Source: Companilactobacillus bobalius (GTDB lineage: Bacteria; Bacillota; Bacilli; Lactobacillales; Lactobacillaceae). From it: a stretch of DNA of 64,000 nt. The stretch's first letter is position 1. Each line of letters opens with the position of its first letter. Location of the stretch: NCBI RefSeq assembly GCF_009764355.1, contig NZ_LNUA01000077.1, forward strand, positions 62,001 to 126,000, written 5' to 3'. The notes under the pieces are model-generated. The model did no database searches and was not told the DNA's origin. It saw nothing but the letters and a program-made list of their open reading frames with translations. This document shows, piece by piece, positions 25,852 through 35,149 of this stretch. A program made the translations under genes and the position numbers.

Positions 25852-27645
25852 GTGTTTTATGATTTTTTGATTTTGACGCTGAAATTTGGAATGTTATCAT
25901 TCTTGCCAATGATTTTGGCAATAGTTTTTGATAAGAAACATACAGTTTTTTATGCTGGCTTACAGTTGATCATTTTTTTGATCCAATATCTGTATGTGTT
26001 TATATTCTTACCGGGGGCTTATTTGTATAATGTAATTTTTTACAATCTTATTAATCTGTTGCTATGTACAACTATCTTTGGAATACTATTCTTAATTTTT
26101 AGCTCTAGTAAGTTTAGTGTTAGAAGTGCGCATGGTGGATCTAGTTTAAATCTCAAATATATTGCTAAACCAGGATTCGGTATTATTTTGGCATTAGTTA
26201 TCGTGGTTGCATTAGGAACCATCGTTAACATGCGGCCTTTTGCTAAAGCAATCGCTAAGACAACGAACGTTCAACAGTCACAACAAGTAAAAGATGCACC
26301 GATGCCAGTAATTAGCTCCAGCAAGAAGGAAGTTCCGGTTGTTAATTCGAACAAAACTGTCAGCAGTCAGCTGCAAAATTCTCTTTCTAATGTTAAGAAT
26401 TCAAACGTTTATAGCTTGAATCATTTAAGAGTTCAGTTTTATCATGGAAAATTAGTTTATATTGCACCACTGGATTTTGAAGGTGATTTCTTTAGATATG
26501 TACACTATAAGAAAGTACCTGGATATTTTATTGTCGACGCAACCTCAAAGAATTCTCATCCAAAATTTGTAAAGAAAGATATGGCTTATACTCCATCAGC
26601 ATATTTTGGACATGATGTTAATAGACGCATTTATTCAGCAATTAAAGGTTCCAACTTAGTGCTGACAGGTGGAGATGCGCAATTAGAGATCGATGAAAAA
26701 GGGAAGCCATACTATGTAAAAACACTTTACAAAACGTATGGAATCACTAGATCTCCTAACTATAAAAAAACGTGGTTAGGCATGGTTGATGCAGAAACAG
26801 GAAAGACACGAATCATTGAACAAAAGAATGCACCTAAATGGTTAGATGTGACATTTGATCCTGGTATTGCCTCAAGTAAGGTTGAATCCTTTAGCAGTGA
26901 CAGAAATGGCTGGTGGAATGCTCATGGAATCGGTGGCTCAAGAACTGGCGTTATGGAAGCCGTTGATAATGTGGGAACAGAAGGAGTAAATAAAGAATTT
27001 ACTCCGATTTCTTATAAAGGTCAGGTATATTATTTTGCTTCAATGACAAGTAAGAATAAGAAGCAAACTTCTGTATTAGGATATATTTATGTTAATGCCA
27101 GAAACGGTAAAACTTATTTCTATCGTGAAAAAGAAGATGCAATGACACCTAATAGAGCAAAGAGCCTCGCTGAAAATAGAATGAAGCAGACCCAATGGAA
27201 AGCAAGCATGCCATTACTTTATAGAATTGATGGCAAACCAACTTGGATCGTTTCAATGATAGATTCAAATGGGGCATTTATGTCTTATGTTTATCTTTTA
27301 GCGAATGGTAACGGAACTCAAAGTACTGTTTCTGTAGGCAACGATGCCAAAACTACTTTGACAAAATATCGTGCATTGGTTTCCAATGGACTAACCACAG
27401 CCAGTTCGTCCAATACAAGTGTTGAAAGGGTATTTAGTGGGACAGTCAAACGAGCAGTTATTGATAGTGACAATATCATTTTTCTATTGAATAATAGCGA
27501 TAAAATTTTCTATGCTTCAAGTAAGAATGATCCTAAAAATGTCTTTGTGAGAGACGGAGACAAAGTGAAATTCTCAGGATCAGTATCAGAAAATACAGTT
27601 AATATCTCATCATCAGTAGTGATTAGTGGATTAGACGATAAGTAA
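25852..27645 (+). CDS. Unrecognised membrane-anchored protein with large extracellular part
   Basis: 597 residues from the GTG at 25852, which follows GGGAGGGG; an ATG at 25828 precedes that site and is rejected. Four membrane spans (about residues 5-25, 34-62, 64-88, 105-125) are followed by about 460 residues outside the cell. A Ser/Asn-rich linker leads to a region with a repeated strand pattern such as GMVDAETGKTRIIE and YIYVNARNGKTYFY, which recalls PepSY-type folds. The end (about 530-597) looks like a small beta-barrel. I do not recognise a family with a known function. It is a single gene with its own terminator. A cell-envelope role is a guess. Confidence 0.65.
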   Translation: MFYDFLILTLKFGMLSFLPMILAIVFDKKHTVFYAGLQLIIFLIQYLYVFIFLPGAYLYNVIFYNLINLLLCTTIFGILFLIFSSSKFSVRSAHGGSSLNLKYIAKPGFGIILALVIVVALGTIVNMRPFAKAIAKTTNVQQSQQVKDAPMPVISSSKKEVPVVNSNKTVSSQLQNSLSNVKNSNVYSLNHLRVQFYHGKLVYIAPLDFEGDFFRYVHYKKVPGYFIVDATSKNSHPKFVKKDMAYTPSAYFGHDVNRRIYSAIKGSNLVLTGGDAQLEIDEKGKPYYVKTLYKTYGITRSPNYKKTWLGMVDAETGKTRIIEQKNAPKWLDVTFDPGIASSKVESFSSDRNGWWNAHGIGGSRTGVMEAVDNVGTEGVNKEFTPISYKGQVYYFASMTSKNKKQTSVLGYIYVNARNGKTYFYREKEDAMTPNRAKSLAENRMKQTQWKASMPLLYRIDGKPTWIVSMIDSNGAFMSYVYLLANGNGTQSTVSVGNDAKTTLTKYRALVSNGLTTASSSNTSVERVFSGTVKRAVIDSDNIIFLLNNSDKIFYASSKNDPKNVFVRDGDKVKFSGSVSENTVNISSSVVISGLDDK

Positions 27646-27683
27646 AAAATTGTGACAAGAAAGAAGCTTTAAGCGCTAAGGAA

Positions 27684-27727
27684 ACGTTCATGTTGACCTA
27701 TATAAGGTTGATATGGACGCTTTTTTT
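27684..27727 (+). terminator. Rho-independent terminator
   Basis: ACGTTCATGTTGACC pairs with GGTTGATATGGACGC (four G-T pairs, one mismatch), followed by seven T. Confidence 0.8.
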
Positions 27728-27774
27728 GATACAAAAATAAAAGATTAAAATATTTGTTCAAAGCGAACAATCGA

Positions 27775-27852
27775 ATTACCATTTAGTCTAAAGCAATAAG
27801 AAATTTACTTATGACATTCCAACTAAATTTTCTTGTCGTAAAGAATGGTAAT
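27775..27852 (-). repeat. Family 1 repeat, internally deleted copy F
   Basis: ATTACCATT (27775-27783) pairs with AATGGTAAT (27844-27852). Inside, the outer arm CGACAAGAAAATTTA/TAAATTTCTTATTGC (minus-strand reading) is kept and a degenerate TTGGAATG remains, but the inner core with side hairpins is gone. The rest of the gap to 27954 holds only the leader of the next gene. Confidence 0.6.
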
Positions 27853-27954
27853 GCAAATTTATCTTTATCAAACTATCTAGTTTTTAAAACTAGATTGAAT
27901 AGTATTAATAATTATGATAAATTATATTTGTAATTACAAAAGGAGTGCATGTTC

Positions 27955-28491
27955 ATGGATGAGTTGCAAGAATGGTTAGATAAATTGGAAAATTATCGTT
28001 TACCTAGGTTTGAAGATCTACCTGAATTAGATCTGTATCGTGATCAACTTTTAACATTAGTTGATAAGTATATTGGGCCTGTTTGGTTAGAAGAAGGACC
28101 GGTTGTAACGACATCGATGGTCAATAATTACGTTAAGAATGGACTATTGCCACATCCCGTCAAGAAACGTTACACACGTGAACACTTGGCATATTTGATT
28201 GCGATAACCTTTTTGAAACAAGTCGTATCGATTAATGAGATTCAGGCGGGATTAGAAGTGCAGACTAAATTGAATGGTGGCATTGCCAAGGCCTATGATT
28301 TTTTCTGCGATAAACAAGAGTTAGCTTTAAAAATGTTAAATCATCGTGAAGAGGGACAGATCCTCTCGGAAAATGACCAATCTTCAGCTTATTTAATGGT
28401 TGAGATGGTCACAATGGCTTTTGCAACAAAATTAATAACTAAGAAAATATTAATGATTGAAAGTAATAATCAAGACGAAAAGAGCGAGTAA
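27955..28491 (+). CDS. DUF1836 domain protein
   Basis: 178 residues from the second ATG, nine bases after AGGAG; the ATG at 27949 is too close. The DUF1836 region spans about 70-165 (TTSMVNNYVKNGLLPHPVKKRYTREHLAYL), with a MerR-like helix-turn-helix look. It is encoded 1 base before degV, a common pairing. Probably a small regulator of the degV product or of its operon; no direct evidence. Confidence 0.8.
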   Translation: MDELQEWLDKLENYRLPRFEDLPELDLYRDQLLTLVDKYIGPVWLEEGPVVTTSMVNNYVKNGLLPHPVKKRYTREHLAYLIAITFLKQVVSINEIQAGLEVQTKLNGGIAKAYDFFCDKQELALKMLNHREEGQILSENDQSSAYLMVEMVTMAFATKLITKKILMIESNNQDEKSE

Positions 28492-28492
28492 A

Positions 28493-29341
28493 ATGGAAAA
28501 GATTGCTGTATTGGTAGATTCTTGCTGTGATTTACCAAAAGAATACCGTGACAAAAATGGCGTATATGAGTTACCAATGCAAATTGCTTATCATGACAAG
28601 ACTTATCTTGATCGTGTCGACATTTCAGCTGAAGAAGTCTATGAACATCTTCCTGTTGAGATTCCTAAGACTTCATTGCCTTCAGGGGAATCAATCGAAA
28701 AAACTTTGAATGAAATTGCTGAAGATGGATATACTCATATTATCTCTATTTCTGTTTCTTCGGGATTGAGTGGAACTTTTAACTTTCTCAAAGTATTTTT
28801 AGATGATGATGATCGTTTCACAACAAAATATTTTGATACTAAGCAAGTAGCAATAGCTTCAGGTTTGATTGCAATTGGTGCTAAAGATTTGATAGATGCA
28901 GGAAAAGGCTTTGATGAAGTAGCTTCTCAAGTAGCGACTATGATTAAACATGCTGTTGTTTACTTCTGTATTCCAACACTGACTTATTTGAGAGCTGGGG
29001 GCAGAATTAGTGCTGCCGCTTCTGTAGTCGGAGGAATGTTAAAATTAGCACCTATTATCACTTGTAAAGAAGACGGTTCATACACCATTGCCGCTAAAGC
29101 ACGAGGTATGAAAAAGGGTCAAAAGATGATGTTAGACTTTGCTCAAAAATTTATCGGTGAAGATAAAAACTATTTAATTGGTATTGGACAGGGCGCTGAT
29201 GAGGCCGGTGGTAAGAATATGCTAGATTTATTGCACGATAATGGTATTAAAGGTCAACAAGAATTTACCGAACAAGTTGGACCAGCTTTGGGCGTTCACA
29301 CCGGACCTGGATTGATTGGGGTCGCGGTAGTTAAAATTTAA
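28493..29341 (+). CDS. DegV family fatty-acid-binding protein (FakB-like)
   Basis: 282 residues from the ATG one base after the upstream stop. It has the two-domain DegV fold: VDSCCDLP at the N-terminus, TSLPSGES with the fatty-acid carboxylate-binding Thr-Ser pair, SVSSGLSGT, and the C-terminal domain with GGRISAAASVVGGMLKLAPI. FakB proteins present bound fatty acids to the kinase FakA, allowing uptake of external fatty acids into phospholipids. FakA is not in the window. It is of interest beside the oleate hydratase at 2-4 kb. Confidence 0.88.
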   Translation: MEKIAVLVDSCCDLPKEYRDKNGVYELPMQIAYHDKTYLDRVDISAEEVYEHLPVEIPKTSLPSGESIEKTLNEIAEDGYTHIISISVSSGLSGTFNFLKVFLDDDDRFTTKYFDTKQVAIASGLIAIGAKDLIDAGKGFDEVASQVATMIKHAVVYFCIPTLTYLRAGGRISAAASVVGGMLKLAPIITCKEDGSYTIAAKARGMKKGQKMMLDFAQKFIGEDKNYLIGIGQGADEAGGKNMLDLLHDNGIKGQQEFTEQVGPALGVHTGPGLIGVAVVKI

Positions 29342-29358
29342 TTTTGAGATAGAAAAGA

Positions 29359-29391
29359 ACCAGTACTCGGAATTTGAGTACTGGTCCTTTT
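29359..29391 (+). terminator. Rho-independent terminator of degV
   Basis: ACCAGTACTC pairs with GAGTACTGGT, followed by CCTTTTTG; stem nearly the same as at 2072 and 8758. Confidence 0.8.
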
Positions 29392-29419
29392 TGTGAATAA
29401 CCAATGGGGTATATGTTTT

Positions 29420-29550
29420 ATAGTGAAAACGAGCTGCGCAGGCCAGATTCCTGTGCTTTGCCTGACTTCACGAACTGTCTGCTACGTAGCCAATTCGTAA
29501 AATCCTGCAAATGCTCAGAATCTAATCAGGCCTGCTTCGCTCTCTATTGA
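29420..29550. repeat. Family 2 structured repeat, unit 3
   Basis: GAGC-tgc-GCAGGCC (29431-29444) pairs with GGCCTGC-ttc-GCTC (to 29542); compared with unit 1 the stem changed from GGGGC/GCCCC to GGCC/GGCC with pairing kept. Inner arm ACGAA/TTCGT. Lies between the convergent degV and macB-like genes. Confidence 0.8.
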
Positions 29551-29672
29551 AATGAGCTGCGCGAGGGCAACCCATTCCGGTTTGTTACAGTATCAAAATC
29601 GCCCGCAAAGTACGCGTGCAATTCTGATACTTAGACAAATCCTCGTGGGCTAACCGCCCTTGCTCCGCTTTC
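29551..29672. repeat. Family 2 structured repeat, unit 4
   Basis: GAGC-tgc-GCGAGGGC pairs with GCCCTTGC-tcc-GCTT; inner arms TTTGT/ACAAA and GTATCA/TGATAC. The unit ends at the stop codon of the minus-strand exporter gene. Unit 3 plus unit 4 fill most of the 330-base gap. Confidence 0.8.
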
Positions 29673-31996
29673 TATTCTGATCTCAATGCTGTGGCTGCGT
29701 CTTTTCTTGCCGCCATTCTAGCTGGGATGTGTCCACCGATTACTGTCAAAATAGTACTGATAATAATCAAGATTATCGCATGAACGGGGTTCAATTGTGC
29801 TACTCCGCTTAGATCGGTTAGTCCTTTTAGTATGGCATTGATAGGGAAGGTTGCTAACCAAGCAATTAAGATACCTAACACACCTGAGGAAACTCCTAAG
29901 ATGGTTGTTTCGGCATCGAAGACGCGGGTAACGTCTTTCTTTCTAGCACCTAAGGCTTTCAAAATACCAATTTCTTTGGTTCTTTCTAGAACTGATGTGT
30001 AAGTGATGATACCGATCATGATCATACTTGTTACTAATGAGATGCCGGCAAAGGCAACTAGAACGTAAGTGATAGCGTCCATTAAACCACCTGTAAGACT
30101 TGAAACTTGTCCGGCTAAGTCAGTGTAAATAACTTTATCAGAGGTTTTCTTGCCTTTGTTGTACTTATCAAGGTAACTTAAAACTTTATCTTTCGTTTTA
30201 AATGTACTTGGGTAAATTAGAATACTTGATGGTGTGGCGGAACCACCTAAGTAACTAACAAGACTTTCTTTAGTTGTAGCATCATCAACACTGGCACCTG
30301 TTAGAACGTTTGTATCACTGTTCTTTTGGGCAGTGACAATATCAGAGTTCTTATTAGTATCAACGATATCCTTAGTTAGTTTGTCGCTATATGCGATACC
30401 TGATGAAAGGATATTCTCTGATGATTTGGATTTAACTTTTAAGATACCTGAGATCTTCAAAGTCTTATTATCAGAATTGTCGTAAAGACTGGCAAGATCA
30501 GTGTTTGGTGTGAAGAGACCAGCTGTTACTTGTTTGTAGTAATTATTGTTAGAAACAACTTTGAATTCTTGTCCAACAATTTTACTGAAGTCTAATTTCT
30601 GATTATCTTTAACTTTCATGCCGATGTTCTTTAAAGCGTTGACGTTAGTAGAGTTGTCACGGTCAACAATCAAAACAACATCATTTTCACTCTTAGGAAG
30701 TGAACCGGAGATAACTTTGTAGTGTTTCTTTAAGAAATTAGTTCCATTGTTATTTGATGAAGGATAAACTGAACTACCAACACCTGTAGATGAGGCCATG
30801 GCAGCGGACATGCTACTCATTGAATTTGAACTACTTGTATTTGAGAATTGGGCTGTTTTAACTTTGCCATCAACTTTACTCAAAAGATTCATTCCAGTTG
30901 AATAATTGTAAGTGATATCCTTACTCAATTCAGGATCAAGCTTTTTGATGTAGTTAACGTAGCTCTTGTTCAATTTGTTTGTGTGCGTTGACTTTTCCTG
31001 TTGACTAAGTTTAGCAGTTACTTTTTTAGAATTAGAACTCTTAACCTTAGTGTCAGGAGCAGTTTGTTTGGAAGCCGTTTGGGAAATTGTAACTGGGAAC
31101 TGTGCCAGGGTATTTCCTTGAGTCTTATCAATTTGTTTTTGGAAACCAGATGATAAGGCCAAAACAATGGCGATACTGATGATACCAATACTGGAGGCAA
31201 AAGCTGTCAAAGCTGTTCGGGCTTTTTTTGTCTTTAAGTTAGTGAAGGACAATTTCAAAGCAGTCCAGAAAGTCATCTTAGTTTTCTTAAGTTCAAAGTT
31301 ATCTTTAGTAGTATCTTCAACAAAAGGATTAGAATCGTCTAAAATTTTACCATCGGCGAAGTTGATAATTCTATCAGCGTATTCTTTAGCCAAAGTAGGA
31401 TTATGAGTAACCATGATGACAAGTCGTTCTTTTGACAATTCCTTGATCAATTTCATGATTTCTTCACTGGTTTCAGTATCCAGTGCACCGGTTGGCTCGT
31501 CACAAAGTAGAATTTCGGGATCATTAGCAATTGCACGGGCAATGGCAACACGTTGAAGTTGACCACCAGATAGTTGGTTAGGCTTCTTGTTGATATGAGG
31601 TCCTAAGCCAACTCTTTCCAAAGCTTCACGGGCTTTACGCTTCTTCTCGTCGGCATTGACACCACTAAGTGTCATTCCAAGTTCAACGTTATCGATGATA
31701 CTTAAATGACCGATAATATTGTAACTTTGGAAAATGAAACCAACAGAATTATTACGGTAGGCGTCCCAGTCAGATTCGGAAAAATCTTTAGTAGATTTAC
31801 CATTGATGACTAAGTCACCAGAATCATAAATGTCCAAACCACCAATACCATTTAGCATAGTAGTTTTACCGGAACCACTAGGTCCCAGAATAGCGACGAA
31901 TTCTTGTTTTCTAAAGGAGACGGATACATCGTCTAAGGCTTTAGTCACAGAATCGCCGACATAATAGTATTTTTTTATGTGTTTTAATTCCAGCAT
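29672..31996 (-). CDS. MacB-like ABC exporter, ATPase fused to FtsX-type permease
   Basis: 774 residues. Residues 1-225 are the ATPase (Walker A GPSGSGKTT, signature LSGGQLQRVAIARA, Walker B LLCDEPTGALD). After a linker come one membrane span (about 255-280), a large Ser/Thr/Asn-rich extracellular domain (about 285-640) and three C-terminal spans. Fused ATPase-permeases of this kind export antimicrobial peptides or other toxic compounds and often provide resistance. The divergent TetR gene is the likely regulator. GAGAG upstream of the ATG is a weak but usable site. Confidence 0.87.
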   Translation of the reverse strand: MLELKHIKKYYYVGDSVTKALDDVSVSFRKQEFVAILGPSGSGKTTMLNGIGGLDIYDSGDLVINGKSTKDFSESDWDAYRNNSVGFIFQSYNIIGHLSIIDNVELGMTLSGVNADEKKRKAREALERVGLGPHINKKPNQLSGGQLQRVAIARAIANDPEILLCDEPTGALDTETSEEIMKLIKELSKERLVIMVTHNPTLAKEYADRIINFADGKILDDSNPFVEDTTKDNFELKKTKMTFWTALKLSFTNLKTKKARTALTAFASSIGIISIAIVLALSSGFQKQIDKTQGNTLAQFPVTISQTASKQTAPDTKVKSSNSKKVTAKLSQQEKSTHTNKLNKSYVNYIKKLDPELSKDITYNYSTGMNLLSKVDGKVKTAQFSNTSSSNSMSSMSAAMASSTGVGSSVYPSSNNNGTNFLKKHYKVISGSLPKSENDVVLIVDRDNSTNVNALKNIGMKVKDNQKLDFSKIVGQEFKVVSNNNYYKQVTAGLFTPNTDLASLYDNSDNKTLKISGILKVKSKSSENILSSGIAYSDKLTKDIVDTNKNSDIVTAQKNSDTNVLTGASVDDATTKESLVSYLGGSATPSSILIYPSTFKTKDKVLSYLDKYNKGKKTSDKVIYTDLAGQVSSLTGGLMDAITYVLVAFAGISLVTSMIMIGIITYTSVLERTKEIGILKALGARKKDVTRVFDAETTILGVSSGVLGILIAWLATFPINAILKGLTDLSGVAQLNPVHAIILIIISTILTVIGGHIPARMAARKDAATALRSE

Positions 31997-32181
31997 TAAT
32001 TGAACTCTCTCTAATCTTCAAATTTTTAATGGCTTCTAATAAAATTTCTGTTAGAATGTCATTATTGCAACACTATGTTTCATATAATAAAAACAATTTA
32101 ATGAATTTTCAACCATCAATTTGAGACAAAGTGTCATTAATTAAACGAAAATTACTTATTTGTTGTATTCAAGGAGAAGCT

Positions 32182-32760
32182 ATGGTCGGAGTAAAAAATA
32201 ATCGTCGGGCACAATATACCAGAAAGATTATTAAAGAGACAGTTTTATCACTTTTACAAAAAGAATCGATCGATTCTATAACTGTAACGGAAGTTTGCAA
32301 GGCTGCTGACGTTAATCGAACAACTTTTTATCGTTATTATGATGATGTGTATTCATGTGTCGACAGTATCGAAACGGATTTTTTGGACAATTTAAAAATC
32401 CCCCAAGGTACTTCAATGATCGAAGGATTAAAGATTATGCTTGGAGAATTCTATAAAAATCCGGCGTTGAGTAATCTGGTTTTTGTGGAGGGTAAAACTA
32501 AATTGCTAGATCGGATGAGTCACTTTCATGATCATGCTAAATTAGTTAAGACAACGATGGATGAATATGAAGCTACTTATATCATGCTAGGCGTCCAGGG
32601 TATTATGAAACGTTGGGTTAAGAATGGTATGAAAGAGTCACCAGAAGTATTGACGAATATTATTGTTAAAGTCGTTTTTGCCGAAGAATTGCAGGATAAA
32701 AAATCTCTTTTTGATTTACATGAAGTTAAAGAGGAACAGACTGGTTTTTCGGAAGTTTAG
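32182..32760 (+). CDS. TetR family regulator, divergent from MacB-like exporter
   Basis: 192 residues from the ATG at 32182 (AAGGAGA seven bases upstream). The helix-turn-helix is SITVTEVCKAADVNRTTFYRYY (residues about 35-55). Divergent from the fused exporter with 185 bases between, so probably its repressor. GACAaagTGTC at 32125-32135 and a nearby TGTCATTA are candidate operator pieces. Ligand unknown. Confidence 0.82.
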   Translation: MVGVKNNRRAQYTRKIIKETVLSLLQKESIDSITVTEVCKAADVNRTTFYRYYDDVYSCVDSIETDFLDNLKIPQGTSMIEGLKIMLGEFYKNPALSNLVFVEGKTKLLDRMSHFHDHAKLVKTTMDEYEATYIMLGVQGIMKRWVKNGMKESPEVLTNIIVKVVFAEELQDKKSLFDLHEVKEEQTGFSEV

Positions 32761-32781
32761 CTGAAAATAGATTTAGATTGC

Positions 32782-32935
32782 CATCTTCTACAACAAGCCG
32801 ATTGGTCTGGAACGCTGTGGACGCTGATTTGAGCCAATTAAAGTTCGCAATTGTCTCAAATACAGGTCTTATACTAAGCGATAAATCGCTTAGTATAATT
32901 TCACGGCTGAGACCAATCGGCTTGTTGCTCCAGAC
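32782..32935 (+). repeat. Family 1 structured repeat, copy B
   Basis: An 18-bp perfect outer arm pairs 32791-32808 with 32910-32927. Inside are GGAACG (32809-32814), the inner stem GCTGTG/CACGGC with a G-T pair, a divergent first side arm ATTTGAG/CTCAAAT, a second perfect hairpin TATACTAAGCGAT/ATCGCTTAGTATA and the ATTTCA strand. AGAC at the 3' end is conserved with copy A. It lies between convergent tetR and padR genes. Confidence 0.85.
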
Positions 32936-32983
32936 TAATATCCTGTTCTATCGCCTATATATTTGAATTAGATAATAAATAAG

Positions 32984-33034
32984 AACGGTCTCTATTAACA
33001 TGTATGTCTTGAATGTTTAATAGAGACCTTTTTT
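32984..33034. terminator. Family 3 T-tailed hairpin H2
   Basis: GGTCTCTATTAA pairs with TTAATAGAGACC, followed by six T; lies 49 bases after copy B and just before the end of padR, so it can serve both directions. Confidence 0.85.
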
Positions 33035-33038
33035 AGTG

Positions 33039-33569
33039 TTATAGATTTTTTAATTCAGAACGCCAGAGTTTCAAGTCTGATTTTTTATTGGAGAGTTCTT
33101 TTTGAATAATCAACTCACGTCCAAATTGTTCGGGATGGTAAACAACTTCTGATAACTCTAGTTCCAATTGAGCTAGTTCTAATTTCAAAGTTTGTTCTCT
33201 CATTTTTAGCAAAGCTTTTAAAATATCGAGATGTTTTTTACCCAAGAAGTGTAAGCGTAAGATGAAATCGTCATTGTTTAATTGAGTTATTTCTGGTGAC
33301 AGCGGCAGTTTTAACCAGTCCATGAAAGTATCAGTTCCTAATTTAGTTAATTGATAAATTTTTCTTCGGGAATTGGCTTCGGTTGGTTCAACTAAGCTGA
33401 TTAGTTCTTTATTCAAAAGGCGGTTTAATTCGGGATAAATTTGGCTGAAGGGTGCGGTCCAGAATTCAGCTTTTTCTTTATCAAAAATTTGTTTGATATC
33501 GTAACCTGTCATTGGTTGACGAGTCAATAAGCCTAGAATCATATATTGAAGTGTATTAGAACGTGCCAT
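33039..33569 (-). CDS. PadR family regulator
   Basis: 176 residues. The N-terminal winged helix (about 5-85, LQYMILGLLTRQPMTGYDIK and YQLTKLG) and the C-terminal helical Vir_act_alpha_C part are typical of PadR subfamily 2. It is divergent from a drug-exporter gene with a 70-base gap that holds a strong palindrome. Probably a repressor released by the compound the pump exports, as LmrR and similar proteins do. Confidence 0.88.
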   Translation of the reverse strand: MARSNTLQYMILGLLTRQPMTGYDIKQIFDKEKAEFWTAPFSQIYPELNRLLNKELISLVEPTEANSRRKIYQLTKLGTDTFMDWLKLPLSPEITQLNNDDFILRLHFLGKKHLDILKALLKMREQTLKLELAQLELELSEVVYHPEQFGRELIIQKELSNKKSDLKLWRSELKNL

Positions 33570-33601
33570 GGAATGCTCCTTTACAAATTTTTACTATGTA
33601 T

Positions 33602-33629
33602 TAAACTATATATATTAATATATAGTTTA
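33602..33629. promoter_or_regulatory. Palindromic operator between padR and MFS gene
   Basis: TAAACTATATA and TATATAGTTTA flank a six-base centre, placed halfway between the divergent starts. Likely PadR-binding site overlapping both promoters. Confidence 0.65.
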
Positions 33630-33639
33630 GAGGACGATT

Positions 33640-35076
33640 ATGGAAACAGTTCAAAGAAAAAATTTAACGATGATCTTGATTGGTGTCGGGATCGTTATTT
33701 TTATGTCTACTCTTGATAGTAGCATTGTCACTGTGGCGCTACCAGTCTTGAGTAAGGCACTTCACACCAATATGAGTTTAATCAATTGGGTTGTGACGAT
33801 GTATCTGATTGTGATGAGTAGCACTCTGATGATTTTTGGTAAATTAGGTGATAAGTACGGGAAAATCAAATTTTTCCAATTGGGAACTCTAATTTTTGTT
33901 ATCAGTTCAGCGCTGTGTGCTTTATCAGTAAGTTGGTTAACATTAATTATTGCCAGAAGTTTGCAGGCAATCGGAGCTGCAATGACAATGGCTACTTCAA
34001 ATGGAATTATTGTTGAAATTTTTCCAGATGATCGCCGTGGTCAAGCTTTAGGTTGGATGGGATCATTCGTTTCATTAGGTGGTATTATCGGACCAAGTTT
34101 GGGTGGGATTCTTTTGAATTTCTTCCCATGGCACATCATTTTCTGGTTAAATGTACCAATTGGTTTTATTGCAATTTTTATTCTATTTAAATATTTACCT
34201 AGCAGCTTGGATAAGAAGTTTGCTAGTGCCAAATTCGATTTGTTTGGCTCAGCATTGTTGATTGTAGGATTTACCAGTATGTTTGTCGGCATCCTTTTGA
34301 GTCAACAATTAGGTTGGAGTGATTGGCGCATTTTAACTTTGACAATCGTTGGAGTAATTCTTTTGACGCTATTATATCGTTATGAAACTAAACAAGTTGA
34401 TCCAATTTTGCCGGTGAAATTATTTAAAAATAAATGGTTCTCAGTACAATTGCTAACTTGTTTCATGGTCTTTATCATTGATTTCTTCTTTGATGTGATT
34501 GCACCATTCTACTTGCAGAATGCTCGAGAGTTCAGTCCTTTATTCAGTGGTTTCTTCTTATTGATTTTCCCAGTTGTGCAATTGTTCGTCGCTCCAATTT
34601 CAGGAAGTTTAGCTGATAAGTATGATCCATTTAAAATTACTTTAGTAGGATTAGCTATTATTAGTTTCGGCCAGATATTCTATGTTCTAAGTGGATTGCA
34701 GAATACCATTCTGATTTTCGCCTTTGGAGCTGCTATGGCAGGATTGGGCAATGGATTATTCCATTCTCCTAATAACGTTTTAGTCATGAGTACAGTTGAT
34801 GAAAAAGATTATGGATCAGCTGGTAGTGTTTATAGTTTAGCCAGAACAGTTGGGATGGTAGTTGGTTCAGCTATGTCGACAACGTTGTTGTTTGGTTCGA
34901 TGTCAATCTTGAAAGGTTCCAGAGTCACTTCTTACATACCAAGTGATCCACAATTATTTATTGATGGAATGCATTTAACTTTTGGATTGTCATGTACCAT
35001 CAGTGTCTTATTGTTAGTTGGAATTTATTTATGGCATCGCAAAGTGTCAAAAGAAAATCCGTCATTAAAATTATAA
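33640..35076 (+). CDS. MFS drug:H+ antiporter, DHA2 (EmrB/QacA) family
   Basis: 478 residues with 14 predicted spans. The N-terminal MSTLDSSIVTVALPVL is the DHA2 motif D1, GKLGDKYGK is motif A and GSFVSLGGIIGPSLGG is motif C of antiporters. Such pumps use the proton gradient to expel drugs or dyes. It is divergent from padR with a shared operator, and has its own terminator. Substrates unknown. Confidence 0.9.
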   Translation: METVQRKNLTMILIGVGIVIFMSTLDSSIVTVALPVLSKALHTNMSLINWVVTMYLIVMSSTLMIFGKLGDKYGKIKFFQLGTLIFVISSALCALSVSWLTLIIARSLQAIGAAMTMATSNGIIVEIFPDDRRGQALGWMGSFVSLGGIIGPSLGGILLNFFPWHIIFWLNVPIGFIAIFILFKYLPSSLDKKFASAKFDLFGSALLIVGFTSMFVGILLSQQLGWSDWRILTLTIVGVILLTLLYRYETKQVDPILPVKLFKNKWFSVQLLTCFMVFIIDFFFDVIAPFYLQNAREFSPLFSGFFLLIFPVVQLFVAPISGSLADKYDPFKITLVGLAIISFGQIFYVLSGLQNTILIFAFGAAMAGLGNGLFHSPNNVLVMSTVDEKDYGSAGSVYSLARTVGMVVGSAMSTTLLFGSMSILKGSRVTSYIPSDPQLFIDGMHLTFGLSCTISVLLLVGIYLWHRKVSKENPSLKL

Positions 35077-35096
35077 TAATTAGAGTTAAAATTAGG

Positions 35097-35119
35097 GCAG
35101 CCACTATGGCTGCTTTTTT
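35097..35119 (+). terminator. Rho-independent terminator of MFS gene
   Basis: GCAGCC/GGCTGC stem, five-base loop, then six T. Confidence 0.88.
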
Positions 35120-35149
35120 GATAATTACTAATTTAAAAGGACGGAAAGT

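Noticed and set aside
32778..32966. Open frame of 62 codons downstream of tetR
   Set aside because: It coincides with family 1 repeat copy B and has no ribosome site; the frame is a by-product of the palindrome.
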